Origin: Sphingomonas sp. HITSZ_GF
GTDB taxonomy: Bacteria; Pseudomonadota; Alphaproteobacteria; Sphingomonadales; Sphingomonadaceae
Length of the DNA: 64,000 nucleotides
Assembly: GCF_029543155.1 (NCBI RefSeq)
Contig: NZ_JARQXA010000001.1
Coordinates: forward strand, 558,001 to 622,000
Direction of reading: 5' to 3'
Position numbers and translations under genes: made by a program
The notes under the pieces: generated by a model
The model's input: only the letters and a program-made list of their open reading frames with translations
What the model was told of the DNA's origin: nothing
The model's database searches: none
Shown: positions 1 through 6,726 of the stretch, piece by piece
Position numbering within the stretch: position 1 is the first letter of the stretch
How the letters are laid out: each line of letters begins with the position of its first letter

Positions 1-1
1 G

Positions 2-631
2 AACCTGTGCGATGGCGAGCCGAACTTCACGCTCAGCCAGGTCGCGCTGAACGACATGATGATGGTGTTCCTGTTCGCGCCGCTTGTGGGGCTGCTGCTC
101 GGCGTCGCGTCTATCACCGTGCCTTGGGACACGCTGCTGCTGTCGGTCCTGCTCTATATCGTCGTGCCCGTTATCGTCGCGCAGTTGATCCGGCGGGCGT
201 TGCTCGCCCGAGGCGGGGCACCGGCGCTCGACCGTTTGCTGGCGCGCCTTGGCCCGATCTCGCTCGTCGCGCTGCTTGGCACCCTGGTCCTGCTGTTCGG
301 TTTCCAGGGGGAGCAGATTGTGCGCCGCCCGATGGTGATCGGGCTGATCGCCGTGCCCATCCTAATCCAGGTCTATCTCAATGCCGGCATCGCGTACTGG
401 CTGTCGCGCCGCTTCGGCGTGGCCTGGTGTGTTGCCGCGCCGGCCGCCCTGATCGGTGCCTCGAACTTCTTCGAGCTGGCGGTGGCCGCCGCCATCTCGC
501 TGTTCGGGCTTCAGTCCGGCGCGGCGCTGGCGACCGTGGTCGGAGTGCTGGTGGAAGTCCCCGTGATGCTCTCGGTCGTCGCGATCGTGAAGCGGTCGCG
601 GGGCTGGTACGAAGCAGGCGCGCGCGGATGA
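2..631 (+). CDS. acr3: Arsenite efflux permease Acr3, C-terminal part (5' end outside window)
   Basis: The frame is open from base 2 and reads [18 protein letters not shown] before the first methionine at 56, so the N-terminus lies outside the window. That stretch matches the region before a late transmembrane helix of Acr3-type arsenite carriers. About 209 residues of a family of roughly 350 are present. They contain several long hydrophobic segments and end in a basic tail. Acr3 exports As(III) across the inner membrane. ArsH follows 70 bp downstream on the same strand, which supports an arsenic resistance operon. Family assignment is confident; the split from other BASS-type transporters rests on the motif and the neighbour. 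Confidence 0.88.
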   Translation, partial: NLCDGEPNFTLSQVALNDMMMVFLFAPLVGLLLGVASITVPWDTLLLSVLLYIVVPVIVAQLIRRALLARGGAPALDRLLARLGPISLVALLGTLVLLFGFQGEQIVRRPMVIGLIAVPILIQVYLNAGIAYWLSRRFGVAWCVAAPAALIGASNFFELAVAAAISLFGLQSGAALATVVGVLVEVPVMLSVVAIVKRSRGWYEAGARG

Positions 632-701
632 CCGATCGGACGCTCGAACTTTGTCCATTCCGCGCCGGTCGATGCCCGGCGCGCCTCAAGAAAGATCTGG
701 A

Positions 702-1448
702 ATGACCCGCCTGCGTACGCTGACCGACCCGGACGTCCTGCCGGCGCTCGACCCCGATTACGTGATCGGGCGTCCCGGCGCCGGGCTCGGTGACGACCAG
801 CCGCCGCCGCGCATCCTCCTGCTCTATGGTTCGCTTCGTGAGCGCTCCTTCTCCCGCCTCGCGGTGGAGGAGGCGGCGCGGCTGCTGCAACTGTTCGGGG
901 CCGAGACACGGATCTTCGATCCCACGGACCTTCCGCTGCCCGATCAGGTGAAGGGCGATGACCATCCCGCCGTCCATGAACTGCGCGAACTGTCGATGTG
1001 GTCTGAGGGGCAGGTCTGGTGCAGCCCCGAGCGCCACGGTCAGGTGTCGGGCATCATGAAGGCGCAGATCGACCACCTCCCACTCTCGATGGGGGGCATG
1101 CGGCCGACCCAGGGCCGGACCTTGGCTGTGATGCAGGTGTCCGGCGGGTCGCAGTCGTTCAACGCGGTCAACACGCTGCGCTTGCTCGGTCGCTGGATGC
1201 GCATGGTGACGATCCCCAACCAGTCTAGCGTCGCCAAGGCGTTTCAGGAATTCGACGAGGCCGGCCGGATGCGCCCCTCGAGCTATTACGATCGCATCGT
1301 CGACGTGATGGAGGAATTGGTTCGCTTCACGGTGCTGCTGCGACCCCATGCCGGGCAACTGGTCGACCGCTATTCGGAGCGCAAGGCTAGCGGGATTATG
1401 GTCGACGCCGCCCGGGACCTCTCGGCGATCGCGATCGCCCAGCAATAA
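702..1448 (+). CDS. arsH: ArsH, NADPH-dependent FMN oxidoreductase
   Basis: The flavodoxin-like fold shows the FMN phosphate loop [10 protein letters not shown] near residue 42 and the ArsH signature [17 protein letters not shown] near residue 108. ArsH enzymes oxidise trivalent organoarsenicals or reduce quinones and metals with NADPH. The ATG at 702 is chosen because homologues begin close to this point; the frame is open back to a TTG at 651. The gene follows acr3 on the same strand and is probably cotranscribed. Its length of 248 residues is normal for the family. Confidence 0.92.
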   Translation: MTRLRTLTDPDVLPALDPDYVIGRPGAGLGDDQPPPRILLLYGSLRERSFSRLAVEEAARLLQLFGAETRIFDPTDLPLPDQVKGDDHPAVHELRELSMWSEGQVWCSPERHGQVSGIMKAQIDHLPLSMGGMRPTQGRTLAVMQVSGGSQSFNAVNTLRLLGRWMRMVTIPNQSSVAKAFQEFDEAGRMRPSSYYDRIVDVMEELVRFTVLLRPHAGQLVDRYSERKASGIMVDAARDLSAIAIAQQ

Positions 1449-1486
1449 GGCGGGACGAGCGCCGACGAGTAGTTCCGCTTCGCCAT

Positions 1487-1702
1487 CTAGCCGGCGGGAT
1501 TGTCGTCCACCGAATAGAACATCGGATTGCGCAGCCAGGCGGCGATGGCGGACTCGCGCCAGCCGGCGCAGCGCTCGCTGATCTGGATGTTCTTCGGGAA
1601 CGTGCCTTTCTGCATCTTGCGATACATGGTCGAGCGGCTGAGACCGGTGCGTTCGAGCACGGCGTTGATCCGGAGGATGCGGTCGGGGGTTTCGGTATGC
1701 AT
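1487..1702 (-). CDS. AlpA-family DNA-binding regulator / excisionase-like protein
   Basis: This 71-residue protein is a single MerR-like winged-helix unit: RILRINAVLERTGLSRSTMY, then KMQKGTFPKNIQIS, then GWRESAIAAWL. That order is typical of the AlpA family from prophages and integrative elements, which activate or repress integrase and excision genes. ATG 1702 is preferred because AAGG sits 8 nt upstream; a GTG at 1711 is also in frame. It lies convergent to arsH. Its presence supports a mobile origin for the region. Its target is unknown; a short direct repeat about 130 bp upstream is one candidate. Confidence 0.85.
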   Translation of the reverse strand: MHTETPDRILRINAVLERTGLSRSTMYRKMQKGTFPKNIQISERCAGWRESAIAAWLRNPMFYSVDDNPAG

Positions 1703-1828
1703 TGCTATCACCTTGGAGCTTATGCGTTTGCGTGGTTCTCCCCGGCAAAAGTTGGACAGAAATTCGCCTCTGCGAAAAGGGTCTTTCTGGGGACAGCGGG
1801 TGCCATTGCGGTCCTTTGCGTCACTTTC

Positions 1829-1848
1829 GTAGGTTAGCGTAGGTTACC
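1829..1848 (+). repeat. Tandem 10-bp direct repeat
   Basis: CGTAGGTTAG is followed at once by CGTAGGTTAC and then by a partial third unit, CGTA. It lies upstream of the AlpA-type gene, on the side its promoter would occupy, so it may be an operator. Two and a half units are too few to call an iteron array. Confidence 0.5.
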
Positions 1849-1886
1849 GTATGCGGCCTGAATCCGGGCCATCGTGTCAGGGCGTC

Positions 1887-2353
1887 TCACGCTGCGCGTG
1901 AAGGCGCTCTACGCCGCTTGCGCGCCGCCGAGTCGCGGTGCGTCTCGGCCCATTCGGGTGACGATCGCGGACGCGGGATCGGTTCGCAGAACCGATCCGC
2001 CCGGCAGTGCCGGGCAGCGGAACGCGATAGCGGATGGGCGTGCGCTGGCGGGCTTCTGCGAAGCCGCCAGGGTCCGCAGCACCTTTTGTTTACCGCGTCG
2101 CACACTCGGTCCGTCCGGAGGGCGCGGCGGCGGCTGGCGCACAGGCGCGCGCGCACGCCGCCACGACGGCCGCCCGGATTCGAGAGAGCGGCTTTGGTGC
2201 AGCGCCTGTGGCGCTGGGCAGCGCTACGCGCTGAATGGCTGCGGACGCGCCGCTGCGCGGCGCGGCGTTTGGCCTCCGGCACTCGAACTGGCGGGGTGGG
2301 CGTCGCTACCCTCTAGTCCCGCCGCGGCGTGCCGCAAGCTGGCTGCGCCAGCT
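1887..2353. repeat. Array of at least eight hairpins with three-base loops
   Basis: Inverted repeats, each with a 3-nt loop, lie at 1887-1901 (TCACGC/GCGTGA, loop TGC), 1976-1998 (GGATCGGTTC/GAACCGATCC, loop GCA), 1999-2015 (GCCCGGC/GCCGGGC, loop AGT), 2045-2070 (CTGGC plus GGCTTC, loop TGC, one bulged G), 2200-2216 (CAGCGCC/GGCGCTG, loop TGT), 2219-2233 (CAGCGC/GCGCTG, loop TAC), 2246-2264 (CGCGCCGC/GCGGCGCG, loop TGC) and 2337-2353 (AGCTGGC/GCCAGCT, loop TGC). Stem sequences differ, so this is a repeat of shape and not of sequence. Confidence 0.8.
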
Positions 2354-2474
2354 CCTACTCTTCGTTGCGGCCCTTCGGGTGCGGCCCACCTCTGCCGGCG
2401 GGACTGCCGGTCCGCTCCTGCCGCCCACCCCGCCATTCCGGCGCCGGTTGCGGTGGTTTTGAGGAGTAGGGAAG

Positions 2475-4202
2475 ATGGAACTCAGGCACATCCATATCGG
2501 CAATCTCTCTGTCTCGGCGGCCAACATGCGGGCCAAGGGAGCCAAGCCGGACATCACCAACATCCTGCCGTCGATCCGGGCGCGGGGCGTGCTGGTGCCG
2601 CTGATCGTGCGGCCAGCGCAGGACGAGGGGCGGTTCGAAGTCGTGGCGGGCAAGCGGCGCTATCATGCGGCGCTGACGGTCGCGGCCGAGAGCGGCGAAG
2701 GTGACGCGCTGCCCTGCGCGGTGATCGCGGCGGGTGACGATGCGGCGGCGCTCGAAGCATCGCTGATCGAGAATGTCGCGCGGTTGGACCCCGACGAGGT
2801 GACGCGCTGGGAGAGCTTCACCCGGCTGGTCAAGGAAGGGCGGACGCCCGAGGATATCGCGCTGACCTTCGGCCTCACCGAATTGCAGGTGAAGCGGACG
2901 CTGGCGCTGGGCAATCTGCTCCCGCGTATCCGGGGGCTGTATCGCAAGGGCGACATCGACGCGGCGACCGTGCGGCATCTGACCCTCGCGTCCAAGGCGC
3001 GGCAGCGCGACTGGCTGGGGCTGTTCGATGACCCCGAGGCTTATTGCCCGAGCGGTCATCAGCTCAAGGCGTGGCTGTTCGGCGGCGCATCGATCCCGGT
3101 CAGCGCTGCGCTGTTCGACATGGCCGACTATCCGGGCGAGGTAATTTCGGACCTGTTCGGCGACGAGCGCTATTTCGCCGACACCGCCAGCTTCTGGGCG
3201 GCGCAGGCGCCTGCCATCGAGGCCAAGGCCGAAAGTTACCGGGAAGTCGGGTGGTGCGAGGTGATCGTTCTTCCTACCGGCGAGACGTTCCAGAGCTGGG
3301 AGCATGAGCGCTGCGCCAAGCGCAAGGGCGGCAAGGTGTTCTTCACCGTGGGAACGCGCGGCGATGTCACCGTCCATGAGGGCTATGTCTCGCGCAAGGA
3401 GGCCAGGAAGCTCAAAATGGCGGACGTGGCCGAGAAGCCGGTGCGGCCCGAGATCAGTTCGGCGATCCGCAACTATGTCGATCTGCATCGGCACGCGGCG
3501 GTGCGGGCCGATCTTGCCGGGCAGACCTCGGTCGCGCTGCGGCTGATGGTGGCGCATGCCATTGCGGGGTCTCCGCTCTGGACTGTCCGGGTGGAAGACC
3601 AGCATGCCGTCAGTCCGGAAATCGGCGAGAGCGTGCGGGCCTGTGCTTCCGAGGAGCCGTTCGGCGAGAAGCGGCGGGCGGTGCTGGCGCTGCTCGGCTT
3701 CGACGCGGACAGCGCGTCCGTCACCGGCGGCTATGACGGCGATCATGGGCTGGCGGGGCTGTTCCTGCGCTTGCTCGATCTTCCCGATGCTGCGCTGCTC
3801 GATGTGGTGGCGGTGGTGATGGCCGAGACACTGCAGGCAGGCAGCGCGCTGATCGAAGTGCTGGGACCGTTGCTCGGCACCGACATGGCCAAGGTCTGGC
3901 AGGGTGACGACGCCTTGCTCGACCTGATCCGCGACCGCGAGGTGCTGGGCGCGGTGCTGCGCGATGTGGCGGGCGAGACGGTGGCGAACGCCAACGACGC
4001 CGCGACCGGCAAGGTCAAGCGCCGGATCATCCGCGACTGCCTGACCGGCAATGGCCGCGCCAAGGTCGAGGGCTGGGTGCCCCGGTGGATGGCGTTTCCG
4101 CCCGAGGCCTACACCGAACGCGGCGGCGTGCCGACCGTCGCTCGTGCCGCCAAGGTCGCTGGCCTTTCCGTGGTCGCCGAGCCGCTGCGTCAGGCGGCCT
4201 GA
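2475..4202 (+). CDS. ParB/RepB/Spo0J-family protein
   Basis: The N-terminus is a ParB/Srx-type domain: box I GKRRYHAA at residues 59-66 and the CTP-binding box II ENVARLD at 99-105. A helix-turn-helix follows at about 124-150 (TPEDIALTFGLTELQVKRTL). The remaining 400 or so residues are unlike chromosomal ParB, which is much shorter. No ParA is adjacent, so this may be an element-borne regulator or stability factor and not half of a parAB locus. AGGAG lies 9 nt before the ATG. The hairpin-rich region directly upstream could hold its binding sites. Family assignment is firm; the role is open. Confidence 0.85.
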   Translation: MELRHIHIGNLSVSAANMRAKGAKPDITNILPSIRARGVLVPLIVRPAQDEGRFEVVAGKRRYHAALTVAAESGEGDALPCAVIAAGDDAAALEASLIENVARLDPDEVTRWESFTRLVKEGRTPEDIALTFGLTELQVKRTLALGNLLPRIRGLYRKGDIDAATVRHLTLASKARQRDWLGLFDDPEAYCPSGHQLKAWLFGGASIPVSAALFDMADYPGEVISDLFGDERYFADTASFWAAQAPAIEAKAESYREVGWCEVIVLPTGETFQSWEHERCAKRKGGKVFFTVGTRGDVTVHEGYVSRKEARKLKMADVAEKPVRPEISSAIRNYVDLHRHAAVRADLAGQTSVALRLMVAHAIAGSPLWTVRVEDQHAVSPEIGESVRACASEEPFGEKRRAVLALLGFDADSASVTGGYDGDHGLAGLFLRLLDLPDAALLDVVAVVMAETLQAGSALIEVLGPLLGTDMAKVWQGDDALLDLIRDREVLGAVLRDVAGETVANANDAATGKVKRRIIRDCLTGNGRAKVEGWVPRWMAFPPEAYTERGGVPTVARAAKVAGLSVVAEPLRQAA

Positions 4203-4259
4203 GCCTCATGCTGGCGGCCACCGTGCCGCCAGCGTCCTTTTCGTGTCGGGAGATTCCCC

Positions 4260-4496
4260 ATGACCGACCAACTCGATTCCCGTCTGGCACGCCGGATGCG
4301 GCGTGCGATCCGCAACCTTCCGCGTGATCAGCGCGAGGTGTTCTGCGCCATCCGCTTCGAAGATCTCGACTATCATCAGGTCGCGGCGCGGTTCGATATC
4401 AGCCTCGCCGAAGTCGAGGCGCGCTTCGCCAAGGCGCTCGCCAGCTTCGTCCGCGCAGTCGATGCGCCGCCGCGTCCGTGGTGGCACTTCTGGTGA
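4260..4496 (+). CDS. Small sigma-70 region 4-like protein
   Basis: The 78 residues consist almost only of a region-4 helix-turn-helix: LPRDQREVFCAIRFEDLDYH then VAARFDISLAEVEARF. It resembles the C-terminal half of ECF sigma factors but has no region 2, so it cannot act as a complete sigma factor. GGGAG lies 8 nt before the ATG. It follows the ParB-like gene by 57 bp on the same strand and may be cotranscribed. Similar mini-proteins occur in sphingomonad mobile elements. It could bind DNA or core polymerase as an auxiliary factor; this is inference. Confidence 0.75.
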   Translation: MTDQLDSRLARRMRRAIRNLPRDQREVFCAIRFEDLDYHQVAARFDISLAEVEARFAKALASFVRAVDAPPRPWWHFW

Positions 4497-4564
4497 CTTC
4501 CTGCCGCGCGGGGCAACCCGCGCGGTTGTTCTTTTCGGCAATGCTCGGATAGGATCGTTTCGCA

Positions 4565-5488
4565 ATGCGCACCGACCTCGATCATCTTCCCCCGGCCAAG
4601 CAGCGCGAGCTGGAACGCGTCGTCCAGATTCTGTTCGAGGAGTTCGGCGACGCGGTCGCCATCGCGACTTCCGATTGGAAGAAGAACGCGCGCATCCTCA
4701 AGGTCATCCTGTACGGCAGCTATGCGCGCGGGGGCTGGGTCGATGAGCCGCACACCGCCAAGGGCTATCAGTCGGATTTTGACCTGCTGGTGATCGTCAA
4801 CAACGACAAGCTGACCGACCGCATCGAATTCTGGTCGACCGCCGAGGACCGGCTCAACCGCGAACTGGCGATCACCAAGACGCTGCGCACGCCGGTCAAC
4901 TTCATCGTGCACACCATGCATGAGGTGAACGACGGGCTGGCGCACGGGCGCTATTTCTTCATCGACGTCGCCCGCGACGGGATCGCGCTCTATCAGAGCG
5001 AGGACACCGAATTCCACGAGCCCAAGCCTAAAACGCCTGCTCAGGCACTGGCGATGGCGCGGGAATATTTCGAGGAGTGGATGCCGGCCGCAATGTCGCG
5101 TTTCAAGCTCGCCCGCTATGCGATGGCCGAAGGGCTCAAGAAGGATGCGGCGTTCGATCTTCATCAGACCGCCGAGCGCCTGTATCACTGCGTGCTACTG
5201 GTCTGCACGTTCTACACGCCGCACGTTCATAATCTCGGGTTCCTGCGCACCCAGGCTGAACGCATCGATCCTCGGCTGGTCGATGCATGGCCGCGTGACA
5301 ATCGTGCCGACCGGTCCCGCTTCGAGAAGCTCAAGGAAGCCTATGTGAAGGCACGCTATTCGAAGCACTATCGAATCAGCGAGGACGAATTGGCTTGGCT
5401 CAGCGAGCGCGTTGAGGCGCTCGGCCAAGCGGTGCAGGTGATCTGCGAAGAATGGATCGCTGCGCTGGAGCAAAGCGCAGCAGCTTGA
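4565..5488 (+). CDS. Fused nucleotidyltransferase-HEPN protein (MNT-HEPN)
   Basis: The N-terminal half has the minimal nucleotidyltransferase motif GSYARGG at residues 51-57, followed by the paired acidic residues of DFDLLVIV at 71-78. The C-terminal helical half matches a HEPN domain and carries ARYSKHYRIS, with R264 and H268. In two-gene MNT-HEPN toxin-antitoxin pairs the MNT AMPylates the HEPN RNase. Here both are one chain of 307 residues. The HEPN motif is RX3H, not the usual RX4-6H, so nuclease activity is uncertain. It follows the sigma-like gene by 68 bp on the same strand. Confidence 0.85.
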   Translation: MRTDLDHLPPAKQRELERVVQILFEEFGDAVAIATSDWKKNARILKVILYGSYARGGWVDEPHTAKGYQSDFDLLVIVNNDKLTDRIEFWSTAEDRLNRELAITKTLRTPVNFIVHTMHEVNDGLAHGRYFFIDVARDGIALYQSEDTEFHEPKPKTPAQALAMAREYFEEWMPAAMSRFKLARYAMAEGLKKDAAFDLHQTAERLYHCVLLVCTFYTPHVHNLGFLRTQAERIDPRLVDAWPRDNRADRSRFEKLKEAYVKARYSKHYRISEDELAWLSERVEALGQAVQVICEEWIAALEQSAAA

Positions 5489-5845
5489 CCGAGGGCTGCG
5501 GAAGCGAAGAGTCAGCTTCCGATCAGACCCGGACATTCTTTTGAATGACCGGCCGAGCCAGAAGCGGCCATTCCAGTCACGCCGAGCGGGCAATCTGCCT
5601 CGCCCCGTCTCGGTCATTCAGGTAACCCGAACCCGATCCCAATGGCCGGTGTTCATGTGATGCTATATTTCTCGGACCCCGTTTGTGCAGATCCGGCCAG
5701 ATCCCGCGGCACCAAACGCCTCCGTCGTTTAAGCTTCGATGACGGGCGATTGCCACTTCGTGCGAAATTCCTCAGACGGGATCGCCCGCTGGCTATCCCT
5801 CCGCCAAATGTGTGTGGCTCCAGCTTAGACGAGAGTGATCTGCTG
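5489..5845. other. Intergenic region with two small inverted repeats
   Basis: No protein was recognised. GGAAGC/GCTTCC form a short hairpin just after the MNT-HEPN stop. Near 5544-5573 GAATGACCG and CGGCCATTC form an imperfect palindrome that resembles a repeat seen between genes in sphingomonads. The frame of the next gene is open across 5642-5845, but this part has no domain features and is probably leader. Confidence 0.5.
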
Positions 5846-6724
5846 ATGACTGACAGTAGCCTGCACAATGCGGCCAAGGGGCTTCGTGTTCGAGATTTCT
5901 TTGCGATCGAAGCCGATACACTGCTTCAAAGATACAAGGTGATCGAAACCCTATTGCCGCATCACAAGACGAGCGGAGCAGCCCATCGGGGCGAAGAGGG
6001 ACGATATATCGAGGCTCTCGTGCGTACATTTCTCAATAAGCATCTGCCGGCCAATCTGCGCGCCGTTTCGGGATTTATCCTGTGCCCAGCGACGAAGACT
6101 GGCGTGCAGGACACCGCACGCGTGACTGAATACCCCGATCGGCACAGCTCCCAGCTCGACATCATAGTCTATGACATGGATGACTATCCGGTGTTCGAAC
6201 AGTTCGAGGAGTTCTGCATCGTCCCGCCGGAAGGCGTGATCGGCGTCATCTCGGTCAAGAAGACCCTATATGACCAGGCTATCGCAGACGAGATCGCCGC
6301 GCTGAAAGGCGCTGCGGATCTGTGTCGCGCCTCGGGGCGGCGAGGGCCTTTCACCGCGCTGATGGCTTTTGCCGCGAAAGAGGCGAGTGACACGAAGCTG
6401 AACGAACGAATCTTTACGGCCATCCGCGACGTACATGCTGGAGCGGCATTCGATCCAATGGTCAACGAGGTATCGGTGCTCTCCCGCACCTGCGTGTTCA
6501 AGACGCGGATCGACAATGGTGGCGATGCCGGCGCCCGCTACATCGCCGTCGATTGTCGAACGGAAACGCACATCCCTCTCCAGCGTCTCCTCCAAAGCCT
6601 TATGTCGGTCTATTATGATCCAACCCGGATGGACGAGAAGCGGCGGCCGGGATTCGCGTCATTCCGCCAGCGAACCTTCGCGGACGCTTCTGAACTCGGC
6701 TATGTCCCACACAGCGGAATGTAG
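5846..6724 (+). CDS. DUF6602-like protein, possible nuclease
   Basis: The chain resembles DUF6602 proteins: HHKTSGAAHRGEEGRYIEA at about 39-57, SSQLDIIVYD at 101-110, and VPPEGVIGVISVKKT at 126-140. A helix with acidic residues, then an aspartate on a strand, then a strand ending in lysines is the order of a PD-(D/E)XK nuclease core. The third motif is ISVKK where ExK would be expected, so catalysis is doubtful. ATG 5846 is chosen (GAGAG about 10 nt upstream); the frame is open to 5642. Its stop lies 2 bp from the stop of the convergent gene. A defence role is inferred from context. Confidence 0.65.
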   Translation: MTDSSLHNAAKGLRVRDFFAIEADTLLQRYKVIETLLPHHKTSGAAHRGEEGRYIEALVRTFLNKHLPANLRAVSGFILCPATKTGVQDTARVTEYPDRHSSQLDIIVYDMDDYPVFEQFEEFCIVPPEGVIGVISVKKTLYDQAIADEIAALKGAADLCRASGRRGPFTALMAFAAKEASDTKLNERIFTAIRDVHAGAAFDPMVNEVSVLSRTCVFKTRIDNGGDAGARYIAVDCRTETHIPLQRLLQSLMSVYYDPTRMDEKRRPGFASFRQRTFADASELGYVPHSGM

Positions 6725-6726
6725 CT

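Larger units (their letters stand above)
1703..2474. other. Non-coding, hairpin-rich region between AlpA and the ParB-like gene
   Basis: No open frame here has recognisable protein features, although GC richness opens long spurious frames. The stretch instead carries a short direct repeat near its left end and a run of compact inverted repeats from 1887 to 2353. It ends with AGGAG followed by the ParB-like start. It could be a structured leader, a replication or segregation site, or a region active as single-stranded DNA during transfer. Function is inferred only from structure and position. Confidence 0.7.

Noticed and set aside
378-1748. 456-residue open frame on the minus strand across acr3 and arsH
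   Set aside because: Antisense to two well-supported genes; composition is Arg/Pro/His-rich with no domain features, typical of GC-rich shadows.
1874-2704. 276-residue open frame through the hairpin region into the ParB-like gene
   Set aside because: Overlaps the ParB-like start in another frame, and its translation has no protein-like pattern; the inverted repeats explain the composition better.
2355-3746. 463-residue open frame antisense to the ParB-like gene
   Set aside because: No recognisable motif; the opposite strand codes a clear ParB-type protein.
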